DNA of 64,000 nt from Desulfurellales bacterium (lineage in GTDB: Bacteria > Campylobacterota_A > Desulfurellia > Desulfurellales > Hippeaceae). The notes beneath the pieces are model-generated. The model ran no database searches, was not told the DNA's origin, and saw only the letters and a program-made list of their open reading frames with translations. The stretch lies in the NCBI GenBank assembly GCA_027035885.1, contig JALVTR010000171.1, forward strand, positions 1 through 64,000, read 5' to 3'. Positions 9,002-16,966 of the stretch are shown here, one piece after another. The translations under genes and the position numbers were made by a program. Numbering within the stretch: the first letter of the stretch is position 1; every line of letters starts with the position of its first letter.

Positions 9002-9418
9002 ATGGTGAAACTAATAAAAGTAGTGAATAGAGATCAATGTATAGGATGTTTAAGCTGCGTATTTGCTTGCGCGCGCACCTGGGAGCATGTAGTATCTCCT
9101 GATATGGCATGTCTCACAGTAAGAAGATATCCCGGGACGGAGGGTGCATTTTCTATTAGGGTTTGTTATGGCTGCACGGATCCGGATTGTGCTCATGCAT
9201 GTCCCACGAGGGCTTTGACCCCAAGGGACGGCGGCGGCGTAATATTTGACTCTGCAAAGTGTATTCATTGTGAAGATGCGCCTTGTGTAGAGGCTTGCAT
9301 TTCAAAATCTCTTCCTTGGAATGAAAAAGAAAAAGAGCCTTTTGTCTGTACGCACTGCGGCATTTGTGCCAACTTTTGCCCAAATGATGTATTGGTTTTA
9401 GTGGAGGCAGGTGTATGA
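9002..9418 (+). CDS. Ferredoxin-like protein with four [4Fe-4S] motifs, AOR partner
   Basis: A 138-residue electron-transfer protein with 16 cysteines in four cluster motifs (13/16/19/23, 55/58/63/67, 87/90/95/99 and 116/119/122/126), so up to four [4Fe-4S] clusters, plus one extra Cys37. Its stop overlaps the start of the AOR gene by 4 bases, which implies co-translation and a shared complex. It is likely to carry electrons between the AOR subunit and a downstream acceptor. GGAGG before the ATG supports the start. The arrangement resembles the ferredoxin/AOR pairs of the YdhY-YdhV kind. Confidence 0.9.
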   Translation: MVKLIKVVNRDQCIGCLSCVFACARTWEHVVSPDMACLTVRRYPGTEGAFSIRVCYGCTDPDCAHACPTRALTPRDGGGVIFDSAKCIHCEDAPCVEACISKSLPWNEKEKEPFVCTHCGICANFCPNDVLVLVEAGV

Positions 9419-11178
9419 GAAATTTTTACTTACTCGATATAAATTTATCTACGCAAGAATCAAAAGTAGTTGATATAACTGAAATTTTTAAGGATTATAT
9501 TGGCGGAGCCGGCGTTGCAACAAAACTGTTTGTTGATACATGCAAAGGTGATATCGATCCGCTATCCGAAGATTCATCCATAGTGTTTGCAATTGGTCCT
9601 GCAAACAATCACTATCCTGTTATTACAAAAACCATAGCGGTGTTTAAATCGCCTCTAACTGGAGATTTCGGGGAATCGCACGCAGGAGGCAATGTGGGGC
9701 TTGCAATGTATCAGGCCGGTTTTCACGCACTTAGAATTACGGGCAGAGCACAAAACTTTTCTTATATTGAAATAGAAAACGAGCATGTAAAAATCATTAG
9801 AGCAGATTCACTAAAGAACCTATCTGCTACCGCCGCGGAGCGTATTCTATCGGATAAATATAGCCATATAAATATAAAAAGCATAATGAAAATCGGTCCG
9901 GCCGGCGAGAGATTGTCTCCAATTGCTTGTGTCGGCGTAGATTCCTCAAGGCATTTCGGCAGATTGGGGCTCGGAGCCATATTCGGCTCAAAGAACGTTA
10001 AAGCTGTGGTAATTTACGGTGAAAAATATTGGGATACGCCGAGGACAAAATACAATGCTTTTTATAAAGATCTATATAAAAAAATTACCCAATCCGAGCT
10101 TATGCGTAAATACCATAATCTCGGTACGGCCGTAAATATAATCCCGCTGAGCAAAATAAACGGTTTGCCTGTAAGAAATTACTCTCAGGGCTTTTTTGAG
10201 GGAGCAGACAAAATATCCGGAGAAGCTATGGCTGATAAACACCTTTCACAAAAGATTGCATGCGCCGGGTGTCAAGTGGGATGTATCCATATCGGAGAGG
10301 TTAGGATAATGTTCGATAAAGAAAACCATATGTATAAAACAAAAAAGGTATCATACGACCATGAGCCTATCTATTCTTTTGGCTCAAATTTATCAATCGA
10401 TAATTCAGACAATATGCTTTTATTGCTCCATGAGGTAGAACGTCAAGGTTGGGATGTTATAAGTATGGGTGTTACGCTTGCATGGGCGACCGAAGCATTC
10501 CAAAAAGGCTTAATAGATCAAGAACATACAATGGGTGAAATTCTGAATTTCGGAGATGGAGAAACATATCTGAGGGTCCTTGAGAAAGTAGCTAAAAATG
10601 CAAATGAATTTTATACAGACTTGGAGAAGGGTTCGTATTATTGCGCAAAGAAGTACGGAGGAGAGGAATTTGCAATAGCTTTTAATAAAAACGAAGCAGC
10701 CGGGTACCTAACGGGTATAATGACATTTTTGGGGTATGCTGTTGATACCAGGCACTCTCATTTGGGCAATGCCGGTTATTCAATAGATGAAAAGCTGAAA
10801 AACAGCGAAACCTCTATTGAAGATAGAATGAAAGAGCTGTATGATGAGGGTATATGGCGTATCATATACACATCTATTGCAGGATGTTTGTTTGCAAGAC
10901 GTGTTTATCATAAAGACGAAATTATACCGGATATTCTAAATGCAATAGGTTTTGATGGATATAACGATAAGACATTATGGAATATAGCGAAAAAGGTGCA
11001 TGCAATGAAGTGGAAGTTTAAACTTGACAACGGTTTCGATTTCGATGATTTGAAACTGCCCAAGAAGCTTTTGCATATTATGACTTCAAACGGACTCATA
11101 ACCCAGGAGGAATTTAAAAAGGGTGTTGAAATATTTAGGGGTTTTGTAAAAGAAGATTTAAAATTAATAGAAGAATGA
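9415..11178 (+). CDS. Aldehyde:ferredoxin oxidoreductase family protein (tungsten/molybdopterin enzyme)
   Basis: A 587-residue member of the AOR family, which holds a tungsto- or molybdo-bispterin and one [4Fe-4S] cluster. The N-terminal domain has IGGAGVATKLF and FKSPLTGDFGESHAGG, which match the family. Cluster ligands are visible as C283-x2-C286-x3-C290 and C491 (GCLFAR). The substrate cannot be predicted: the usual pterin-site sequence is replaced by DTRHSHLGNAGYS, as in divergent clades rather than classical AOR. It overlaps the ferredoxin by 4 bases. No cofactor or tungstate-transport genes are nearby. Confidence 0.88.
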   Translation: MRNFYLLDINLSTQESKVVDITEIFKDYIGGAGVATKLFVDTCKGDIDPLSEDSSIVFAIGPANNHYPVITKTIAVFKSPLTGDFGESHAGGNVGLAMYQAGFHALRITGRAQNFSYIEIENEHVKIIRADSLKNLSATAAERILSDKYSHINIKSIMKIGPAGERLSPIACVGVDSSRHFGRLGLGAIFGSKNVKAVVIYGEKYWDTPRTKYNAFYKDLYKKITQSELMRKYHNLGTAVNIIPLSKINGLPVRNYSQGFFEGADKISGEAMADKHLSQKIACAGCQVGCIHIGEVRIMFDKENHMYKTKKVSYDHEPIYSFGSNLSIDNSDNMLLLLHEVERQGWDVISMGVTLAWATEAFQKGLIDQEHTMGEILNFGDGETYLRVLEKVAKNANEFYTDLEKGSYYCAKKYGGEEFAIAFNKNEAAGYLTGIMTFLGYAVDTRHSHLGNAGYSIDEKLKNSETSIEDRMKELYDEGIWRIIYTSIAGCLFARRVYHKDEIIPDILNAIGFDGYNDKTLWNIAKKVHAMKWKFKLDNGFDFDDLKLPKKLLHIMTSNGLITQEEFKKGVEIFRGFVKEDLKLIEE

Positions 11179-11195
11179 CAGGACTTCAATGAGCA

Positions 11196-11246
11196 TTAAG
11201 TTTCATAAATAATAACCGCTATGGCTTTGCTATTATTGAAACTTAA
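11196..11246. terminator. Inverted repeat after the AOR gene
   Basis: TTAAGTTTCA-taA-ATAATA and TATTATTGAAACTTAA form a bulged stem closing a loop of about 16 bases, 18 bp after the AOR stop. There is no clear T-run. It is probably an mRNA 3'-end structure. Confidence 0.4.
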
Positions 11247-11314
11247 ATTGTCTGAATTTGCTTAGGCAACAGATATCTTTTATTTCGGGGGTTAATTTTA
11301 AAATAAACAAAAAA

Positions 11315-11413
11315 GCCAATCTTGCGGTCACTCTCAAGATTGGCTTGATTACAGGCTTTTTCTGGCGCGCCCGAGAGGATTCGAACCTCTGACCCACGGA
11401 TTAGAAGTCCGTT
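11315..11413 (-). repeat. attL: duplicated 3' part of tRNA-Arg plus its terminator
   Basis: This segment is colinear with 27279-27377 over 99 bp with only a few mismatches. It contains the 3' half of a minus-strand tRNA-Arg (CCA end, acceptor strand, T-arm, variable loop and anticodon AGA on the plus strand), then diverges in the anticodon stem, so no functional tRNA is made. The hairpin GCCAATCTTG...CAAGATTGGC copies the tRNA terminator. This is the classic scar of an element integrated into the 3' end of a tRNA gene. Confidence 0.88.
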
Positions 11414-11533
11414 TTGGGCGTTTTCTATGCTGTTCCCCTCTATTCCTTGACATTCATTTATTCCTATTGTGTAAAGGATTATGAGGATTGATGAGTTCCT
11501 TGGATTTCACTTGAAATCCCTGTTTTTTACATC

Positions 11534-11557
11534 TTTGTGGACTAATAGTGGACTAAT
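11534..11557 (+). repeat. Island-end repeat (left copy), possible integrase arm site
   Basis: TTTGTGGACTAATAGTGGACTAAT recurs with one mismatch at 27238-27261, close to the other end of the island and in the same orientation. Each copy contains a tandem GGACTAAT. The positions just inside both att segments fit accessory recombinase-binding sites. Confidence 0.6.
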
Positions 11558-11599
11558 TTTGATACACGGATTTGTTGTTATCTTAGGAAAGGAGACCTA

Positions 11600-12050
11600 A
11601 TGCCTAAGTATTTTTCTATGAAAAAGTATCCCAGAATTCAATATTACAAATTTTGATATAGAAAAAATAAAAAAGGCTATGAAAGATGAAAATAAAGCAT
11701 CAAGAACAATAGAATACGCCTTGGCTGTCGTTAGGCAGGTTTTTAATGAAGCTTCTGATTGGGGATATATTCAAAATCAAATCCTGTTTCAAAGGTAAAA
11801 AAGCCAAAGAAGGACAACAGAAGGATGAGATTTTTATCTTTACAGGAATCAGACAGACTGCTGAATGAACTAAAAAAGCATTGAACACAAGTCTATGAGA
11901 TGGCTTATTTGAACCTTTATACCGGTATGCGCTTCGGTGGAATAGCAAATCTGACATGAGAGGATATAGACTTTCAAAACGATATAATTAACATCAAATT
12001 CACATTTTTAAAATACCAACGCTTGACTAAAAGCCTTAAAAAGATTATTT
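11600..12050 (+). pseudogene. Decayed tyrosine recombinase (island integrase)
   Basis: No long frame survives, but joining frames gives a convincing phage-type integrase: FDIEKIKKAMKDENKASRTI, then after a frameshift PVSKVKKPKKDNRRMRFLS, then MAYLNLYTGMRFGGIANLT and EDIDF. The TGMRFG stretch corresponds to the first catalytic-Arg region (TGMRxGE). At least one frameshift and two in-frame stops are present, and the C-terminal catalytic HxxR/Tyr part is not recognisable. Its position next to attL fits the integrase of this island. The element is therefore probably no longer mobile by itself. Confidence 0.75.
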
Positions 12051-12235
12051 TGAATTAACAGAAAAAGATTAAAAAATGTAAGCTTAGAAGAAGTTATTTA
12101 AGACTTTGCAAGATTGGGAATAAAACAAAAACTGGTTAACTGGTTGAAAGATATTAAAAGGTTGCAAATTGCATAGAATGTTAATCAAAAAGACAAATGT
12201 TAAATACTTTGATAATTTTCTAAACGGATTATTTA

Positions 12236-12799
12236 ATGGGTAAGAACAAAACATTATACATAATAGCAGGAGCAAACGGCAGCGGTAAAACAACCTTTGC
12301 TATGAATTTTGCAAAGCTACAAGGTCTAAGATTCATTAATGCCGATGAAATAGCAAGAGAGTATGACCCTAAAGATTTGCAGAAATATAAGATTAAAGCC
12401 GGAAAAAAGTTTTTTCAGGAATTAAACGAAGCACTGAATAAGCAAGAATCCTTTATCGTAGAGACAACGCTTTCCGGCAGATATCTGATAAAAGTTATAA
12501 AACGGGCGAAAAAATTAAATTTCAAGATATCTCTAATTTATCTTTTTTTGGAAACCAAAATGGAAAATGTCTATCGTGTGAAAAACAGAGTTTTGAAAGG
12601 CGGTCACAATGTTCCTACTCAGGATATCTTAAGAAGGTATGAAAGAAGTCGAGATTTATTTGAAAATGTATATAAAAATATGGTTGACGAATGGATGCTG
12701 GTTTTCAACGGAGATGATAGCTTTGAATTTGTAGAAACTCAGGGTACGGTTTATAATGAAGAGCTGAAGAAATTGTTTTATCAGGAGTGGAAAAAATGA
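12236..12799 (+). CDS. Zeta-toxin-like P-loop kinase
   Basis: A 187-residue protein with a Walker A motif AGANGSGKTT (11-20), then FINADEIAREYDP, FIVETTLSG and the C-terminal VPTQDILRRYERS. These match the zeta-toxin/COG4185 group of small kinases, which in characterised members phosphorylate nucleotide-sugar or related substrates. The substrate here is unknown. Its stop overlaps the start of the next small gene (ATGA), as expected of a toxin-antitoxin pair. The start lacks a strong ribosome site. The gene is intact, unlike several other toxins in the island. Confidence 0.8.
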   Translation: MGKNKTLYIIAGANGSGKTTFAMNFAKLQGLRFINADEIAREYDPKDLQKYKIKAGKKFFQELNEALNKQESFIVETTLSGRYLIKVIKRAKKLNFKISLIYLFLETKMENVYRVKNRVLKGGHNVPTQDILRRYERSRDLFENVYKNMVDEWMLVFNGDDSFEFVETQGTVYNEELKKLFYQEWKK

Positions 12800-13008
12800 A
12801 TAATCTTGAGGTTATGATATTAAAAATCGGCAACAAAGCCGTTAAGGATGCACAAAAAGAAAGCTTAAGAAAAGGCATAGCAAATGTTTACAGCAAAAAT
12901 AAGCAGCTTTTCTTTCAACTGCCTAACGGTGAGATAACACAAGAAATACCAAAAGAGTATCTGGATATTCAGCTGATTGGTGATAGTGAAAAAGATGTGG
13001 AGTTGTAA
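12796..13008 (+). CDS. Small putative antitoxin, paralogue A
   Basis: A 70-residue hydrophilic protein overlapping the kinase by 4 bases. AGGAG at 12783-12787 supports ATG 12796 rather than the GTG at 12787 in the track. It is highly similar to the 15666-15878 product, which follows a Fic gene, so the same small protein is coupled to two different toxin-like enzymes. Visible features are a basic N-terminal helix (ILKIGNKAVKDAQKES) and a beta-rich part with QLPNGEITQEIP. No DNA-binding motif is seen. The antitoxin role is inferred from position only. Confidence 0.65.
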   Translation: MNNLEVMILKIGNKAVKDAQKESLRKGIANVYSKNKQLFFQLPNGEITQEIPKEYLDIQLIGDSEKDVEL

Positions 13009-13129
13009 AAGCAGATAAAAGGGATAGATGCTGAATGCTTAAATACAAAAATACTATTTTATTTTGCAAAGAGAGCATTTTATTTGGTGTTGGAAGGAAA
13101 AGTTTAGAGACTTGACTAATAGTGTTCCA
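12815..13129 (+). repeat. Direct repeat unit A (small gene plus 121-bp 3' flank)
   Basis: Matches 15685-15999 in the same orientation. The coding part differs at a number of positions while the 121 bp after the stop, through AGACTTGACTAATAGTGTTCCA, reads as identical in both copies. Greater conservation outside the gene than inside suggests a functional 3' element or recent partial homogenisation. Confidence 0.75.
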
Positions 13130-13205
13130 CAGTATAAGTATATGAAAGCGTATATTTAATAAATTGTTAGGCAATACAATTATTAAGTTATTACTGGAGG
13201 CGAAA

Positions 13206-13424
13206 TTGAAAGCAGAATTTACGGCGATAATTGATAAAGCCCCTGAAGGTGGATATTGGGCTATATGTCCTGAAATTCCCGGTGCTAACGGTCAAGGAGA
13301 GACAATCGAAGAAGCCAAAGAAAGTCTAAAAGAGGCTATTGAATTAATTCTCGAGGACCGTCGAGAAGATATCTTACGGGGTTTACCTGACGATGTGATA
13401 CGTGACAAGGTTCAAGTTGCATAA
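13206..13424 (+). CDS. hicB: HicB-family antitoxin
   Basis: About 72 residues with the HicB fold signature: FTAIIDKAPEGGYWAICPEIPGANGQGETIEEA, followed by an amphipathic helix and a short C-terminal tail. The track starts it at 13164, but GGAGG at 13197 supports TTG 13206. HicB neutralises the mRNA interferase HicA. Here HicA, just downstream, is broken, so HicB is an orphan. It has no C-terminal DNA-binding domain, so it may not regulate transcription. Confidence 0.8.
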   Translation: MKAEFTAIIDKAPEGGYWAICPEIPGANGQGETIEEAKESLKEAIELILEDRREDILRGLPDDVIRDKVQVA

Positions 13425-13426
13425 AT

Positions 13427-13599
13427 CGTCGTGATTTGTAGAGAAAACTTCGTATAGCAGGATGCTACATCAAAAGAGAGGGAGGCTCCCATTCTTTCTG
13501 GATAAATCCTAAAACCGGAGTTATTGAAGCAGTACCTAGACATAGGGAAATAAAGGAACCGTTGGCAAAAAAATCCTGAAAAATCTGGGTGCAGAATAA
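13427..13599 (+). pseudogene. hicA: Broken HicA toxin
   Basis: Translating directly after hicB gives RRDL, a stop, then RKLRIAGCYIKREGGSHSFWINPKTG and VIEAVPRHREIKEPLAKK, which matches HicA including the catalytic-His region (GGSHSFW). A TAG interrupts codon 5, an A-tract near 13566 is one base short, and no normal start codon is present. It cannot make a full toxin. Confidence 0.75.
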
Positions 13600-13601
13600 A
13601 T

Positions 13602-13640
13602 GTATAACAAAACGCTCCACTCAGACGCCAATCCCGTTGA
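13602..13640 (+). other. attC-like half site after hicBA
   Basis: TATAACAAAACGCTCCACTC followed by AGACGCCAAT resembles the 5' half of integron attC sites (TAACAAnCGC...GACGCCAA). It directly follows the hicA remnant. A convincing complementary right half was not found, so it would be a degraded site at best. Confidence 0.4.
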
Positions 13641-13693
13641 GCTCTATAGCTACAGGTAAGCTTAGTTGTATTGTACTGATATAAAGGGTGCAG

Positions 13694-14057
13694 ATGAAAA
13701 TCAATGAAGCATTTGAAGAACTTTATAAGTTGAAATATAAATTTGATAGAGAAATACCAAAGATGGCGTTTGAATTAAGAATTGTTGAAAATTGGGACGG
13801 TCCTTTCAGGGGATGGTATACTTGGCGCGGAAATTTGGGGAAAATTTGGTGCACCTAACGTCGATGGCAAATTCATAAAAAGTTCTTTGGCTAAATGGGC
13901 ACCGAAAAACTACCGTCAAATCATCATTGATGGAGAAATATTGATCGCAGCTGCAATTATAAGCCCAAAAGAGCATGCCTCACTCGCTGAAGTCTATCTG
14001 CACGTTTTGTGTGTGAAAAATGATAGTTTGCCAGTACTTAATAAGAGGATTGGCTGA
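13694..14057 (+). pseudogene. Frameshifted unknown cassette gene
   Basis: A frame from ATG 13694 (MKINEAFEELYKLKYKFDRE, about 54 codons) and the track frame 13782-14057 overlap, and look like one gene broken near the GGGGAAAA at 13837-13844. The joined product would be about 120 residues, with WDGPFRGWYTWRGNLG leading into KFGAPNVDGKFIKSS. I do not recognise the family. Another attC-like sequence follows immediately. Confidence 0.45.
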
Positions 14058-14059
14058 TG

Positions 14060-14593
14060 TACATAACAAGGTAAATCTACTCGGACAGCCAAAAGTTCTG
14101 ATAGTTCCTCACTATGCTTTTTCTGCTATGATCTATGACGTTTATTGGAATTGATAAAACACTGCAGTAACAATGTATAAATTTTTGGGAAAATGTTGGC
14201 CAAATTAAAAGATTGGTGTTTTAGAGCACCCACCGCATCATATGCTGGACATTCTATAATTTATACAAAAACCAATCACTTAACTAAAAGCCTTAAAGGG
14301 GCTATTTTTACTTGGTGTTAATATAGATTTGCAAAAGCTTGACTAATTTCTTCTTGCAGCGTATAAAAATAAAAACGCAATGAGAATTTATGCGCAAATA
14401 GAGGTTTTAACGGGAGAAAGAGATTGAGTATAGTAGAAAAATATAAACAATTGTGTTTATACCGTCAGTTTAGTTGAGTAGGCACAGGAAAGTTTATGTA
14501 GGTGTTGTACAATATTAGAAAAAATCGTTTCATAATCGAATATTTTCGTATCATATCGTATCAAAAATCAATTGAAGTTAGTATATTAGCAAT
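14060..14593. other. Interval between cassette remnant and fic
   Basis: About 530 bp without a gene. It contains a second attC-like half site (ATAACAAGGTAAATCTACTC then GGACAGCCAAA, 14065-14095). It has a stretch similar to part of the integrase remnant (ACTAAAAGCCTTAAA, compare 12027 and 14281) with a small AGCC/GGCT hairpin, and a 20-bp palindrome TATAAACA-ATTG-TGTTTATA at 14442-14461. The last 60 bp before fic are AT-rich with a repeated TCGTATCA and probably hold its promoter. Confidence 0.5.
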
Positions 14594-15634
14594 ATGAAAG
14601 AAAAAGTTTATATATTCAGTTTAAATTTAGACTGGCACTTATTAAGAACTATTAGCAAAATAGACAGATTTGATGCGACTTGGTCAAATATTGAAAAGCG
14701 AGAAGGACAAAGTTTAAAACATCTCAAAAATATTGCAACGGTTAGAAGTGTTGGAGCATCAACAAGAATAGAAGGCTCGAGAATGAGTAATGAAGAAGTC
14801 AAAGCATTATTGGACAATCTTGATATTACAAAAATTGAAGAAAGAGATGCTCAGGAAGTCGTTGGATATTTTGAAGTATTGGAACTTATAACGGAAAATT
14901 ACAATGAAATTGAAATAACTGAAAGCAATATAAAAAATTTGCACAATCTTTTGTTAAAATATAGCGAGAAAGACCAATGGCATAAAGGTAATTATAAACA
15001 ACTACCAAATGCTGTTGAAGCAACATTGCCTGACGGAACAAAACAAATTATTTTTCAAACAACAAATGCAGGTTTTGAAACAGAAGATGCAATGAGAAAG
15101 CTAATTGAATGGTATAATTCTGATACAGAAGTACACCCGTTGGTTAAAGTAGCGACATTTTCTTATGAATTTGTGAGTATTCACCCTTTTCAAGATGGAA
15201 ACGGAAGATTAAGCAGATTATTAGCAACATTGTTACTATTAAAAAATGGTTATAAATGGATACAATATGTAAGCTTTGAACACGAAATTGAAAATCGAAA
15301 AAGTGAATATTATTTAAAATTGAGACAATGTCAGGCACAAAGACCCAATGAAGACATTACAGAATGGATTAATTTTTTCCTTTCGGCACTTTTGAATATT
15401 CAGCAGAAACTGATGAAAAAATTAGAAATAAAAGGAACGAAAGCAAAATTATCACCAAGAGAAAAATCAATACTTACTTACATCGAAAATAATCCCGGTT
15501 GCAAATCAGGAGAAATAGCCAATAAATTACATATACCTAATCCAACGGTAAAACGAATTTTAGCTAAATTAGTAAACGAAAATTTGATTGAAAAATATGG
15601 AATTGGCGCAGGAACAAATTATTTGGTGAAATAA
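14594..15634 (+). CDS. Fic-domain protein (AMP transferase) with winged-helix C-terminus
   Basis: A 346-residue protein with the catalytic Fic motif HPFQDGNGRLSR (197-208), so nucleotidyl (usually AMP) transfer to a protein hydroxyl is expected. An N-terminal STRIEG (56-61) matches the (S/T)xxxE(G/N) inhibitory helix, the arrangement of class II autoinhibited Fic proteins. The C-terminal 70 residues look like a winged helix (LSPREKSILTYIENNPGC, then IPNPTVKRILAKL), which may bind DNA. A small putative antitoxin follows after 31 bp. The target is unknown. Confidence 0.9.
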   Translation: MKEKVYIFSLNLDWHLLRTISKIDRFDATWSNIEKREGQSLKHLKNIATVRSVGASTRIEGSRMSNEEVKALLDNLDITKIEERDAQEVVGYFEVLELITENYNEIEITESNIKNLHNLLLKYSEKDQWHKGNYKQLPNAVEATLPDGTKQIIFQTTNAGFETEDAMRKLIEWYNSDTEVHPLVKVATFSYEFVSIHPFQDGNGRLSRLLATLLLLKNGYKWIQYVSFEHEIENRKSEYYLKLRQCQAQRPNEDITEWINFFLSALLNIQQKLMKKLEIKGTKAKLSPREKSILTYIENNPGCKSGEIANKLHIPNPTVKRILAKLVNENLIEKYGIGAGTNYLVK

Positions 15635-15665
15635 ATGGCTGTTATTATTAGATTGGCATAAAAAA

Positions 15666-15878
15666 ATGAATGATTTTGAAGATTTGATATTAAAAATCGG
15701 CAACAAAGCCGTTAAGGATGCACAGAAAGAAAGCTTGAAAAAAGGAATAGCAAATGTTTACAGCAAAAATAAGCAGCTTTTCTTTCAACTGCCTAACGGT
15801 GAGATAACCCAAGAAATACCAAAAGAATATTTGGATATTCAGCTGATTGGTGAAGGTGAAAAAGATGTGGAGTTGTAA
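15666..15878 (+). CDS. Small putative antitoxin, paralogue B
   Basis: A 70-residue paralogue of the 12796-13008 product, here behind fic instead of a zeta-like kinase. Differences are scattered and mostly conservative, and the frame is intact, which suggests selection. There is no strong ribosome site before the ATG. Because the Fic protein already carries an inhibitory motif, this small protein may instead be a substrate, a regulator or simply a hitchhiker. Confidence 0.6.
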   Translation: MNDFEDLILKIGNKAVKDAQKESLKKGIANVYSKNKQLFFQLPNGEITQEIPKEYLDIQLIGEGEKDVEL

Positions 15879-15999
15879 AAGCAGATAAAAGGGATAGATG
15901 CTGAATGCTTAAATACAAAAATACTATTTTATTTTGCAAAGAGAGCATTTTATTTGGTGTTGGAAGGAAAAGTTTAGAGACTTGACTAATAGTGTTCCA
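15685..15999 (+). repeat. Direct repeat unit B (small gene plus 121-bp 3' flank)
   Basis: Second copy of the unit at 12815-13129. After the shared TGTTCCA both copies continue with loosely similar sequence ending in AATTGTTAGGC (A) or AATTGTTATGT (B), just before the next gene. Confidence 0.75.
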
Positions 16000-16051
16000 T
16001 AATGTATGAAAGTGTAGGTTCAATGAATTGTTATGTTGTAAAGGGTAAACA

Positions 16052-16753
16052 ATGGCATCGTCTCTCCGAGAAGATGAAAATTTCGTAATTGAAGCTCTTT
16101 GTAATACATATGGTGGCACTTGGCGAGTTGGCGAGGACCCACCGGATGCATATATCTTAATAGGCGGGCAAGAAATTGCAGTTGAAATTTCAATTTTGAC
16201 ACAGCATGTAACCGATAAGTCGGGCAAGTTAGTCCCGCGCCTTTCTCAAGATTCCAGGGTTATTCGTTTATGTGATGAATTAGACGAGGAATTTAAAAGC
16301 CTCATTCCGTCTGGTGTATATATTATGCTCACCATCTCAGCACCTTTGAATAAAATACGAAAAACAAAAGATTATTTAATTCATGAGATAAAGGAAATTG
16401 TTCAAAGAAATAGTGCTATAAAACGAGTTGTTGAAATTAATAAAAACAGAGTAAAAATTCAATTAATTTCAGGTGATAGATTATCAGGCAAAAAGGTAGT
16501 CGGGGTAGTTTCTAACCAAAATTCAAATGCGGATATTCTCGCTAATGCTGAGTATATACTGAACGAAAGGATCAATGAGAAAACAAAAAAATGTTCGAAA
16601 ATAGTGCATCGACCATTGTGGCTTGCACTTTTCAACGACTATTGGCTTGCTGGGCTGGATACTTACAAACTCGCAATGAAAAATTTATCTATTACGCATC
16701 AATTTGACAAAATTTGTATAGTATTTGATAACAAACAGGTATATACTTTATAA
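16052..16753 (+). CDS. Unknown 233-residue protein with possible PD-(D/E)xK-like stretch
   Basis: The family is not recognised. Near the N-terminus it has a GTWRVGEDPPDAYILIGGQE segment followed by IAVEIS, a hydrophobic strand pattern like the D...E core of PD-(D/E)xK nucleases, but the usual Lys is replaced by Ser. The middle is Lys-rich and predicted helical, and the C-terminus has FDKICIVFDNKQVYTL. There are no membrane segments. It is the last gene of the plus-strand cassette row, with a hairpin attC-like sequence 5 bp after its stop. Confidence 0.5.
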   Translation: MASSLREDENFVIEALCNTYGGTWRVGEDPPDAYILIGGQEIAVEISILTQHVTDKSGKLVPRLSQDSRVIRLCDELDEEFKSLIPSGVYIMLTISAPLNKIRKTKDYLIHEIKEIVQRNSAIKRVVEINKNRVKIQLISGDRLSGKKVVGVVSNQNSNADILANAEYILNERINEKTKKCSKIVHRPLWLALFNDYWLAGLDTYKLAMKNLSITHQFDKICIVFDNKQVYTL

Positions 16754-16758
16754 AAAAT

Positions 16759-16817
16759 GACAAAGGGATGCACTTGCCGCCAATCCGCTGGTGTTCCATC
16801 GACAAGAGAGCTTTGTC
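16759..16817 (+). other. attC-like hairpin after the unknown gene
   Basis: GACAAAG (16759-16765) pairs with CTTTGTC (16811-16817), and an inner GGATG-CAC pairs with GTGttCCATC. The loop side carries GCCGCCAATCCGC. A nested, bulged, 59-bp fold right after a stop codon is what an attC site looks like, but a terminator-like or chance structure is not excluded. Confidence 0.4.
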
Positions 16818-16966
16818 GTTCTGAAAAAAATGGAAAAATGCCGATGCGAGTCATATTAAAAAAAGCAGAAGCGTATATTCAGCTTCCAACTGTACACACA
16901 TAACAGAATCTAAACCTATGTTTGTAGATTTGCTGCGTTCTTTGTGTTTAGGTGTATGGTTCTCTG

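Noticed and set aside
12921-13172. GCCTAAC inside the small gene paired with GTTAGGC before hicB as an attC
   Set aside because: The span of about 250 bp is too long, GCCTAAC is explained by the codons for LPNG, and the second copy does not keep the pairing.
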